From Clostridia bacterium (GTDB lineage Bacteria; Bacillota; Clostridia; Oscillospirales; Acutalibacteraceae), in contig JAFWCS010000105.1 of NCBI GenBank assembly GCA_017534365.1, forward strand, positions 1-7,675: DNA of 7,675 bases, given 5' to 3'. The position numbers were made by a program, and so were the translations under genes. Of the stretch, positions 1 through 5,523 are shown in pieces. Each line of letters opens with the position of its first letter. Position 1 is the first letter of the stretch. The notes under the pieces were generated by a model, which saw only the letters and a list, made by a program, of their open reading frames with translations, did no database searches and was not told the origin of the DNA.

Positions 1-527
1 GCAACGGGCCGGCAGAAGGCCGCCTCGAACGCTGCGCGGATCGCCTGCGCATCCCAGAGACCGTAGCTGCCGGTGCCGACGGCGCCGACGATGCACACGC
101 CGACGGCAAACAGCGCTTCCGGATCCACGGCGTGCGCGGCAAGAAAGCCCTGCGCCGTTTTGAGCACGGCGGCCGTGCCGGTCGTGAAGGGCGTCTGCAG
201 CAGTGCGCGAAGCTGCCCGCTCAGCGTGCAGAGCGCATAGCTGATCTGCGTCGTTTCGGCGTTGACGCCGAGGATCAGCTTCTCCTGCAGGCAGAGCCGC
301 AGCGGGATTTCCCGGCGGCCGGCGCCTGCCGTTTCCGCCGGCGCGGTCTCGGCAATGCGTCCTTCGGCGATCAGCTCCGTGCAGAGCTTGGAGACGGCGG
401 CCGGCGTCAGCTGCGCCGCTTCGGCGAGCGCCTTGCGGCTCATCGGACCCTGTGCGCCCAGCAGGCGCAGCAGCAGTTTTTTGTTTTCCGCCCGCATGGA
501 GCGGAGATTATATCCGGTGTCGTTCAT
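1..527 (-). CDS. ROK-family transcriptional regulator, N-terminal part (cut by window edge)
   Basis: The minus-strand frame is open from an ATG at 527 to the window edge and gives 175 residues. It starts with a MarR-like winged helix: residues 30-58 include SRKALAEAAQ and TPAAVSKLCTELIAEGRI, the usual helix-turn-helix of ROK repressors. The linker GAGRREIPLRL (about 68-78) matches the conserved GRR/GRP segment before the ROK domain. The first ROK sugar-kinase-like strands follow (LILGVNAETTQISYALCTL and AVGVCIVGAVG). The C-terminal part, where an effector sugar and a structural zinc usually bind, lies outside the window. The start lies one base after the stop of the upstream transporter gene (TAATATG), with a GGTGA ribosome site inside that gene, so it is probably translationally coupled and is the sixth gene of the operon. 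Family knowledge: ROK regulators repress sugar operons. Inference: it senses a sulfosugar or intermediate and acts at the palindrome at 4861-4885. Confidence 0.85.
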   Translation of the reverse strand, partial: MNDTGYNLRSMRAENKKLLLRLLGAQGPMSRKALAEAAQLTPAAVSKLCTELIAEGRIAETAPAETAGAGRREIPLRLCLQEKLILGVNAETTQISYALCTLSGQLRALLQTPFTTGTAAVLKTAQGFLAAHAVDPEALFAVGVCIVGAVGTGSYGLWDAQAIRAAFEAAFCRPV

Positions 528-528
528 A

Positions 529-1260
529 TTATTTCACCAACAGAGAAATGCCGCTGATGACCATCAGTGTATCGGTCAGAATCAGGAACACCTTTCGGCT
601 GAGCTTCTTTGCGATCGCGTTGCCCAGCAGGATCGAGAGCACGAGCAGCGCCAGGCAGACGAGCAGCAGCAGATTCGTTTCCTTCACGAAATAGCCTGCC
701 CGCAGATCGCCGATCATCAGCAGTGTGTTGAGCACGATCCATACTGTGGAGAGCGTGGCGCGGAACTGATCGTTCTCCTTCAGACGCACGGAGGCGTAGG
801 TCACGATCAGCGGCCCGCCGCACACGAACATGCCATGCACGACGCCGCCGAGCGCGAGCAGCGCGAAGCCGAGCGCCTGCGCGCGGTCAACGAGATTCTT
901 CTGCGTCAGCAGCGAGATAAAATTCATCAGCGCAAAGGCGATCACGATCACGCCCAGCGTTTTATAAAGCACGGAATCATAGGCCGCCAGCCGCGCGCGC
1001 AGCAGCGCGCCGAGCAGCATGCCCGGCAGGGTGACGCCGAGAATGATGCCGAATTCCTTCCACTGAATCGCCTTGCGGTTCTGTGCCACAACGCCGATCG
1101 AGGCGGCGATGCCCAGCACGTTCAGGATCGGTTTCGCCGTATCGAAGCCGACGAGCATGATCGAGAACGGCATGGCCAGCACCGTGCCGGCGAAGCCCGT
1201 GATGCACTGGATGACGTTGGAAAGGAAAACGACGATCAGAAACAGAACGTTCTGCAGCAT
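529..1260 (-). CDS. TauE/SafE (TSUP) family membrane exporter, probable sulfonate (DHPS) exporter
   Basis: This 243-residue, very hydrophobic protein has about seven to eight predicted membrane segments and lies in the normal size range of TSUP transporters. It shows the two internally related TSUP signatures: an N-terminal one at about 18-31 (QCITGFAGTVLAMP) and a second at about 139-152 (GVVHGMFVCGGPLI), the usual glycine-rich re-entrant motif. TSUP members move sulfite, sulfoacetate and other organosulfonates. TauE-like proteins are the usual proposed exporters for the C3 sulfonate product of sulfoglycolysis. The ATG shares its first base with the last base of the TGA stop of the upstream isomerase-like gene (TGATG overlap), and a GAGGT lies upstream, so the genes are cotranscribed. 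With a reductase and no aldehyde dehydrogenase in the operon, the most likely cargo is DHPS. That assignment is inference from context; the family assignment is firm. Confidence 0.85.
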   Translation of the reverse strand: MLQNVLFLIVVFLSNVIQCITGFAGTVLAMPFSIMLVGFDTAKPILNVLGIAASIGVVAQNRKAIQWKEFGIILGVTLPGMLLGALLRARLAAYDSVLYKTLGVIVIAFALMNFISLLTQKNLVDRAQALGFALLALGGVVHGMFVCGGPLIVTYASVRLKENDQFRATLSTVWIVLNTLLMIGDLRAGYFVKETNLLLLVCLALLVLSILLGNAIAKKLSRKVFLILTDTLMVISGISLLVK

Positions 1261-2591
1261 CAGAATGCAAAGACCTCGATGCCGAGCATCGTGCCCAGCG
1301 CTTTGACTGCGGCGGAGATATCGCCCATGGCCACCGCGAAATGGGGCTCCCAGCCGTATTCCACGCCGCCGCGCACAAAGGCCTCGGCGTCGCAGGTGGT
1401 TTTCACCACGATCGAGGTGCCGAAATACTGCTTCGGCCGGTCAAGGGCTTCGCCTTTCGCGGTCAGCAGACGGAATTTGCCGTCGGCATCCTTGCCCAGC
1501 CGCACGATCGTGACGGCCGGCGCGGCCTTGCAGCCGAATTCCAGCGTCGGGCCGATCTTGCGGTTGCAGTGGACGCCGGCTTCCGCTCCGGTATCCTCCC
1601 GCGCGAGCGAACAGGCGGCGGTGCCGCAGTGCCAGAAGGTGACGGCGTTGTCCGCTTTGTTCAGCGCCACGGGATCGCCGAAGAAGGCCGGCTTGCCGGT
1701 CAGCTCCGCGGCGATATACATCGACAGCGCGCCGTAGGTGTCCGTTTCGCAGGCGGCGGGCACGCCCAGATCGTTCATCATGGCCAGCACCGCGCAGACC
1801 GGGGTGCCGAACGAAACGAAGAAATCCGGCCAGCAGCGGCTGGAGATCGCGCCGATGTTATTTTGTTTGATGTATTCCGCATAGGCTTTATACAGCCGCG
1901 CAAAGTCCAGCACGTTCTTTTCATTGATGCTCTCCAGCTTGCAGATGCGCTTGCGGGCGTCGTCCAGATAGGGCTGCACGTCGGCGTCGCTGAAGGTCTT
2001 TGCTTTTTCGATCAGTTCCCGCGCTTCGATGGAGAGCAGACGGGCGCCGAAGGTGCGCGTGATCTCGTGATCCAGCGCGCGGCCGAAGCCGAAGCCCTCG
2101 GGCGTGTAGCCGATCTGCAGCAGGTTGAGCGAACGCAGCGCTTTCCGGAGCTTCGCCGCCTGCCAGACGGCGCGGATGGCGTCCGCCGTGGCGGGATCTT
2201 CCGGCGCGCCGTACACGTAGCTGAAGGGGCGGCGGCAGGCCGTGAGCATATTTGCCGCGGAGTAGGCGCCGGTCAGCGCGTTGAGCTTGAGCCGCCCGGT
2301 ATCGGCGGCCGGCTCCTGCGGCGTCCAGAGCAGGACGGGGCAGTCGAAGCGGCGCAGCGTCTCGGCGGTATAAGCGCCGTTGGCAAAGGTCACGTTCTGC
2401 AGCACGACGAGATCCGGCTGCTTGCCTTCTGTAAAGGCATTTAACTTGTCAAGGCCGAGCAGCATCTCCTGCGGTACGGCGGTTTCGGCGTCGATTTCGC
2501 GCAGCAGCGCCGCGGAGGCCTCGAACACCTTGCCTGCGGCGGCCAGATCGAAGGTCGGCACACCGATGGGCAGATAGAGCGTCTGAAACAT
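1260..2591 (-). CDS. L-fucose/L-arabinose isomerase-like protein, substrate unknown
   Basis: The protein has 443 residues from the ATG at 2591. An in-frame GTG at 2600, overlapping the previous stop as GTGA, would add three residues. The ATG is preferred because AGGTGA lies 5-6 bases before it. The fold looks like the FucI/AraA-type isomerases: an N-terminal Rossmann-like part with LPIGVPTFDL and RLKLNALTGAYSAAN, and a C-terminal part with conserved acidic and histidine residues. Counting from the ATG, likely metal or catalytic residues are Glu282 and Asp284 in ACETDTYGALS, His321 in FWHCG, His341 in GVHCN and His417 in EPHFAVAMGD. Such enzymes interconvert aldoses and ketoses with Mn2+ at an active site often shared between subunits. 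It sits between the DUF4867 gene and the exporter gene. Known sulfo-TAL pathways need only one SQ isomerase, so this could be that isomerase, an isomerase or epimerase for another sugar, or a divergent member. The family is clear; the substrate is not. Confidence 0.75.
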   Translation of the reverse strand: MFQTLYLPIGVPTFDLAAAGKVFEASAALLREIDAETAVPQEMLLGLDKLNAFTEGKQPDLVVLQNVTFANGAYTAETLRRFDCPVLLWTPQEPAADTGRLKLNALTGAYSAANMLTACRRPFSYVYGAPEDPATADAIRAVWQAAKLRKALRSLNLLQIGYTPEGFGFGRALDHEITRTFGARLLSIEARELIEKAKTFSDADVQPYLDDARKRICKLESINEKNVLDFARLYKAYAEYIKQNNIGAISSRCWPDFFVSFGTPVCAVLAMMNDLGVPAACETDTYGALSMYIAAELTGKPAFFGDPVALNKADNAVTFWHCGTAACSLAREDTGAEAGVHCNRKIGPTLEFGCKAAPAVTIVRLGKDADGKFRLLTAKGEALDRPKQYFGTSIVVKTTCDAEAFVRGGVEYGWEPHFAVAMGDISAAVKALGTMLGIEVFAF

Positions 2592-2596
2592 GGCAA

Positions 2597-2602
2597 TCAC
2601 CT
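2597..2602 (-). promoter_or_regulatory. Ribosome binding site supporting the ATG at 2591 of the isomerase-like gene
   Basis: The minus strand reads AGGTGA, overlapping the TGA stop of the DUF4867 gene and lying five bases before the ATG at 2591. The competing GTG start at 2600 lies inside this site and has only a weak AAAGAAG about ten bases upstream. The ATG is therefore the better start, although the difference is only three residues. Confidence 0.5.
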
Positions 2603-3268
2603 GTATTTCACTTCTTTATTTTCGCCGATCAGGCCGGGAAACGCGCCCTGACGGATCAGCGGCGCCCGGTCGGGGTGGGCGATCACCCATTTGTTTTTCT
2701 GCAGCAGCAGCCGCGTTTCCGGGCTGCCGCCTTCGGGCCGGAAGTCCAGCGGCGTATTCGTGCCGCGCGGCAGGATCACGACGTCGCGGAAGCCTGCGTC
2801 GCAGGTGCGGCAGGGCGAAAGATGCAGCGTCGTCTGATAGAATTCGATCGCCGTGCCCTGCGGCACGTAGAAAACGGCGGCGTCCTCCACGCGGATGGTA
2901 TTGTCCTTCACCTGCCAGAGGTGTGCGAGCACGAGGCAGAAGTCGGTCGCGGCGACGTTGATCTCGCTGCCCTTGTGATATTCAAAGCCGTTGTAGGTCG
3001 TGTTGCGGCCGTTGCAGTAGCCGATCTGGATCGGCATGCCGCCGTAGATCAGATCACGCACCTGCGAAAACAACGGTTCGATCGCCTCCATCTCCGGCAC
3101 GCCGGCGACGTAGACGTTGCCTTCGGCGGGGATGTCCGTTTTCTGCGTCAGATAAGCGGTCAGCGGCGAAAAGTCGAAGCCCTCCAGCACGCGGCCGTAA
3201 GGCGCAAAGGCCGGATCAAAGACGGACAGGACCGGCACGTCGTTGACGGCGTTCAGCTTCTCAAGCAT
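2597..3268 (-). CDS. sqvD: DUF4867 cupin-like protein, probable sulfoquinovose isomerase
   Basis: This 223-residue soluble protein is recognised as DUF4867 from its opening (LSVFDPAFAPYGRVLEGFDF, about 14-33), its middle region IQIGYCNGRNTTYNGFEYHKG (80-100, split here only for reference) and its C-terminal LIGENKEVKYR. From memory, the isomerase SqvD of the sulfo-TAL pathway in Bacillus megaterium belongs to this family. It converts sulfoquinovose to 6-deoxy-6-sulfofructose and is distantly like KduI cupin isomerases. A plausible cupin metal site is visible: Glu96-x-His98-x3-Glu102 followed by His149 (QTTLHLSPC), similar in spacing to a cupin HxH...E...H set, though the first position is Glu. 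The start overlaps the end of the reductase gene by 8 bases (ATGCTTGA), with GGGAGA five bases upstream, so the two are coupled. Function is inferred from family plus the adjacent transaldolase and reductase; the FucI-like neighbour is the rival candidate for this step. Confidence 0.75.
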   Translation of the reverse strand: MLEKLNAVNDVPVLSVFDPAFAPYGRVLEGFDFSPLTAYLTQKTDIPAEGNVYVAGVPEMEAIEPLFSQVRDLIYGGMPIQIGYCNGRNTTYNGFEYHKGSEINVAATDFCLVLAHLWQVKDNTIRVEDAAVFYVPQGTAIEFYQTTLHLSPCRTCDAGFRDVVILPRGTNTPLDFRPEGGSPETRLLLQKNKWVIAHPDRAPLIRQGAFPGLIGENKEVKYR

Positions 3269-4127
3269 CGGCTTCTCCCTTCACGACCTTGAAGGTGGTG
3301 CGGAAATCGAGCTTGCCGAGCCCCGCTTCCATGCCTCTATCATACACGGCCTTGCAGTTGGCAACGCCGGGCATGGCAAAGCCGGTCTCTTCGCTCAGAC
3401 GCGCGGCGATGCCGAGATCCTTGTGCATATTCTCCAGCGAGAACGCTGTGGTCCAGTTTTCCTCTGCCAGATTCTTCCACTGCCCGTCCAGATAGAAATT
3501 CTGGCCGCCGCCGTAGGAGATCGCCGTTGCGTAATCCTCCACGTCGATGCCGAATTTCTGCGCGAGGCCGAGCGTTTCGTTCACGCCGTTCTGGATGGAC
3601 GCGACCAGCGCGTTGTGGCAGATCTTCATCACGAGGCCCTTGCCGTTTTCGCCCATGCGGATCACGTTGCTGCCCATGTAGGAGAGGATCGGGCGGATCA
3701 CGGGGAACAGCGCTTCGTCGCAGCCGGCGTAAATGCCGAGCGTGCCGGCGATGGCGGCAGGCTTGGATTTGACAACCGGGCAGTCCGCGAACTGCGCGCC
3801 CTTCGCCTTGACCTGCTTGGATACCTCAACGGAAACGGAGGGGTCGATCGTGCTCATATCAATGCAGATCTTGCTTGCATCCAGCACGGGCAGGATCTCA
3901 GCATAGACGCTGCGCAGATGCTCCGAACGCGGCACCATCGAAATGATGACCTCCGCCTTCTCCGCGAGCTCCGCGCTGCTGCGGCAGGGGATGCCGCCGA
4001 GGGAGCCGAGCTTTTCCTTCTTTGCGTCCACAACGTCATAAACATAAACGGCGTCGTCATGCTTTTTAATAATGTTTTCGCACATGGATTCGCCCATGAT
4101 GCCCAGACCGATAAAACCGATGCGCAT
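3261..4127 (-). CDS. NAD(H)-dependent 3-hydroxyisobutyrate dehydrogenase-family reductase, probable sulfolactaldehyde reductase
   Basis: This 288-residue protein has the standard length and layout of beta-hydroxyacid dehydrogenases. The N-terminal Rossmann domain has GLGIMG (8-13 region). Asp31 at the end of strand 2 (VYVYDV) predicts NAD(H) rather than NADP(H). The catalytic lysine is Lys168 in GKGLVMKICHN, with Asn172 beside it, and Lys236/Asp237 lie in NMHKDLGIA. The substrate loop is the telling part. The usual DAPVSGG is replaced by DCPVVKSKPAAIAGTL (115-130), close in pattern to E. coli YihU (sulfolactaldehyde reductase), where an Arg in this loop helps bind the sulfonate; here Lys120 is in that place. 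The expected reaction is (S)-sulfolactaldehyde + NADH to DHPS, which regenerates NAD+ for fermentation. The gene starts three bases after the transaldolase stop, with GGAGGA inside the end of that gene. The family is certain; the substrate is inferred from the loop and the operon. Confidence 0.85.
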   Translation of the reverse strand: MRIGFIGLGIMGESMCENIIKKHDDAVYVYDVVDAKKEKLGSLGGIPCRSSAELAEKAEVIISMVPRSEHLRSVYAEILPVLDASKICIDMSTIDPSVSVEVSKQVKAKGAQFADCPVVKSKPAAIAGTLGIYAGCDEALFPVIRPILSYMGSNVIRMGENGKGLVMKICHNALVASIQNGVNETLGLAQKFGIDVEDYATAISYGGGQNFYLDGQWKNLAEENWTTAFSLENMHKDLGIAARLSEETGFAMPGVANCKAVYDRGMEAGLGKLDFRTTFKVVKGEADA

Positions 4128-4130
4128 GGC

Positions 4131-4820
4131 TTATTCCTCCGTGATGGTCTTGTCCCACGCTGCCTGGAACTTGGCAAGGCCGTAGTCCGTGAAGGCATGG
4201 TAGAAGCTGTCCTTATAAACCTGCAGGCCGGCGGTCACGATGTCGGCGCCCGCGACGGCGCAGTCCACGATCTGCTTGCCGTTGCGCACGGCCGCGCAGA
4301 TGATCTCCGTGTTGCCGTAGTAGCCGTAGTTGGAGTAGATGTCAACGATGTCCTGAATGTACTGCGCGCAGTCCTCGCCGCTGTTTTCCTTCCAGCCGAT
4401 GAAGGGGGAGACGAAGAGGGAGCCGTTCTTCGCGGCGATGAGCGCCTGCGAGGCGGAGAAGACCAGGGTCAGATTCGTGCGCACGCCCGCCTTTTCGAGT
4501 CTGCGCGCCGCGGCGATACCCGCCTCGGTGCAGGGGATCTTGATCACGAAGTTCGGGCACATGGCGGCGATCTTCGTGCCCATGGCGACCATTTCGTCGG
4601 CGTCGTCGAGATGCGGATTGATCTCCACGGAGATCGGGAACACGTTCCAGCCCTCGATGCCCTTTTCCTTCACGAAATCGGCCAGCTCGCCGATGACGGT
4701 GAAGAAGGGCTTGCCGCTGTTCATGATGTGGTTCGGGTTCGTGGTGATGCCGTCGATGCCGAAGGTGTCATAGGCCTCGCGGATCTCGTCGATCTTTGCG
4801 CTGTCAAGGAAATACTTCAT
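4131..4820 (-). CDS. sqvA: Small transaldolase-family enzyme, probable 6-deoxy-6-sulfofructose transaldolase
   Basis: This is a 229-residue class I aldolase barrel of the short transaldolase/fructose-6-phosphate aldolase type. The Schiff-base lysine is Lys94 in NFVIKIPCTEAG. Other family landmarks are Asp6 (FLDSA), TTNPN (26-30), NLTLVFSASQA (116-126) and ADIVTAG near 193-199. The frame is open back to 5186, but the ATG at 4820 is chosen because the family begins MKYFLDSA and AAAGGATG lies 10 bases before it; upstream codons lie in promoter DNA. In sulfo-TAL (SqvA/SftT) this enzyme splits 6-deoxy-6-sulfofructose and passes dihydroxyacetone to glyceraldehyde-3-phosphate, giving fructose-6-phosphate and sulfolactaldehyde. 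Two departures from ordinary transaldolases are visible: Asn30 where TNPS is usual, and Trp143 (SPFIGW) where an Arg normally binds the substrate phosphate. First gene of the operon, with its own consensus promoter. An ordinary F6P aldolase or transaldolase is the alternative, less likely given the neighbours. Confidence 0.85.
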   Translation of the reverse strand: MKYFLDSAKIDEIREAYDTFGIDGITTNPNHIMNSGKPFFTVIGELADFVKEKGIEGWNVFPISVEINPHLDDADEMVAMGTKIAAMCPNFVIKIPCTEAGIAAARRLEKAGVRTNLTLVFSASQALIAAKNGSLFVSPFIGWKENSGEDCAQYIQDIVDIYSNYGYYGNTEIICAAVRNGKQIVDCAVAGADIVTAGLQVYKDSFYHAFTDYGLAKFQAAWDKTITEE

Positions 4821-4830
4821 AATTACGTTC

Positions 4831-4838
4831 CATCCTTT
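4831..4838 (-). promoter_or_regulatory. Ribosome binding site of the transaldolase gene
   Basis: The minus strand reads AAAGGATG here, ending 10 bases before the ATG at 4820. It decides the start: the frame continues open upstream, but only this ATG has a Shine-Dalgarno sequence, lies downstream of the promoter and gives the family's normal N-terminus. Confidence 0.7.
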
Positions 4839-4860
4839 CTGATGAATAAAAATACTTTTG

Positions 4861-4885
4861 AATTGATTAACGCTGTTAATCAATT
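4861..4885. promoter_or_regulatory. Perfect palindrome, probable operator at the operon transcription start
   Basis: AATTGATTAA (4861-4870) and its exact reverse complement TTAATCAATT (4876-4885) flank a 5-base spacer CGCTG. The palindrome begins just downstream of the -10 box and covers the expected +1 to about +20 of the leftward transcript, the classic position for a repressor that blocks initiation. The two-fold symmetry fits a dimeric winged-helix or LacI-type protein. The ROK regulator at the distal end of the operon is the only regulator in the window, but binding is inference. As RNA it would form an AU-rich stem in the leader, with no T-tract, so a terminator is unlikely. Confidence 0.7.
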
Positions 4886-4887
4886 GT

Positions 4888-4915
4888 ATTATAGCACAAT
4901 CTTTCCGTTTGTCAA
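4888..4915 (-). promoter_or_regulatory. Sigma-A promoter of the sulfoglycolysis operon
   Basis: On the minus strand a perfect -35 box TTGACA (4915-4910) and a perfect -10 box TATAAT (4893-4888) are separated by 16 bases. Transcription would start near 4881, about 60 bases before the transaldolase ATG. Both boxes are full consensus, so the promoter should be intrinsically strong and must be held off by a repressor if the operon is inducible. Confidence 0.85.
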
Positions 4916-4946
4916 CCGCTGTTTGCAAAATATTTCCGCTGCGCCC

Positions 4947-4975
4947 TTGCAAATGCTCTCTCCTTGCTTTATAAT
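4947..4975 (+). promoter_or_regulatory. Sigma-A promoter of the GtrA-GH3 gene pair
   Basis: A -35-like TTGCAA (4947-4952) and a perfect -10 TATAAT (4970-4975) are spaced by 17 bases. Transcription would start near 4982, about 26 bases before the ATG at 5008. The promoter is back to back with the leftward one; their -35 boxes are 31 bases apart. Confidence 0.7.
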
Positions 4976-4981
4976 GAAATA

Positions 4982-4990
4982 AATCAATTG
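4982..4990. promoter_or_regulatory. Half-site copy of the operator at the rightward transcription start
   Basis: AATCAATTG here is identical to 4878-4886, the right arm of the palindrome plus one base. It lies at the expected +1 of the rightward promoter, matching the placement of the palindrome on the leftward one. The local sequence TCAATTGA is itself a short palindrome. A 9-base AT-rich match could arise by chance, so a shared regulator is only suggested. Confidence 0.35.
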
Positions 4991-5007
4991 AAAAGGGGAT
5001 ACGCTGT

Positions 5008-5523
5008 ATGGGTAACGAAACCCCGTCTTCCGCAAAAAAAGGGATCCTGCAATTCATCAAATACGCGCTCTTTGCCGCCTCGGCAGGGCTGATCCAGGTG
5101 ATCAGCTTCACGCTGCTCAATGAGGTCGTGGTCAAAACGCAGCCGATCCAGAACGCGATGGCCGCCAGCGAGGGCTTTGCCCGCATTATGCAGAATGATT
5201 ACGGCCCGATCTATCTGATCGCGCTGATCCTGTCCGTGCTCTGGAATTTTACCTTCAACCGCAAATTCACCTTCAAATCAGCCAACAACATCCCGATCGC
5301 CATGCTGAAGGTCTTCGGCTATTATCTGGTCTTCACGCCGGTCTCCGTCGTGCTGGGCAACTATTTCACCGCGAAATACGCCGCCTTCGGCCCGATCGAA
5401 TATATCGTGCTCGGCGTGACGATGGTCATCAACATGGTCACGGAATTTCTCTTTCAAAAATTCGTCGTGTTCCGCAATTCCGAAAACACGGCGGTCAAGC
5501 AAGGATCGGAGGAAGCAAAATGA
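5008..5523 (+). CDS. GtrA-like family membrane protein
   Basis: This 171-residue protein has four predicted membrane helices (about 18-38, 68-84, 97-120 and 131-150) and short charged ends, the GtrA/DPMS layout. Diagnostic features are the FIKYALFAASAGL opening helix (16-28), the WNFTFNRKFTF motif after helix 2 (79-89), and FLFQKFVVFR closing helix 4 (147-156). GtrA-like proteins are associated with flipping or handling of lipid-linked sugars in cell-surface glycan and teichoic acid glycosylation. The loop between helices 1 and 2 (about 41-67) is rather long and polar. The ATG is supported by AAAAGGGG ending nine bases upstream and by the promoter at 4947-4975. Its last bases overlap the GH3 start as ATGA. 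No glycosyltransferase partner is in the window, so its precise role is unknown. Confidence 0.8.
   Translation: MGNETPSSAKKGILQFIKYALFAASAGLIQVISFTLLNEVVVKTQPIQNAMAASEGFARIMQNDYGPIYLIALILSVLWNFTFNRKFTFKSANNIPIAMLKVFGYYLVFTPVSVVLGNYFTAKYAAFGPIEYIVLGVTMVINMVTEFLFQKFVVFRNSENTAVKQGSEEAK

Noticed and set aside
262..1737. Long plus-strand open frame opposite the exporter, isomerase-like and regulator genes
   Set aside because: Low-complexity, His/Arg/Gln-rich translation with no recognisable domain; it mirrors GC-biased codons of the real minus-strand genes.
4861..4885. Palindrome as an intrinsic terminator or riboswitch in the leader
   Set aside because: The stem is AT-rich with no following T-tract, the leader is only about 60 bases, and the position over +1 fits an operator better.
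3243..4982. 579-residue plus-strand open frame opposite the reductase and transaldolase
   Set aside because: It runs antisense to two clear enzymes and through the promoter; its composition is that of a shadow frame (Ala/Asp/His/Arg-rich) with no family match.
4131..5186. Extended 351-residue start for the transaldolase
   Set aside because: The extra N-terminus would run through the promoter, the operator and the divergent GtrA gene; the ATG at 4820 has a ribosome site and the normal family N-terminus.
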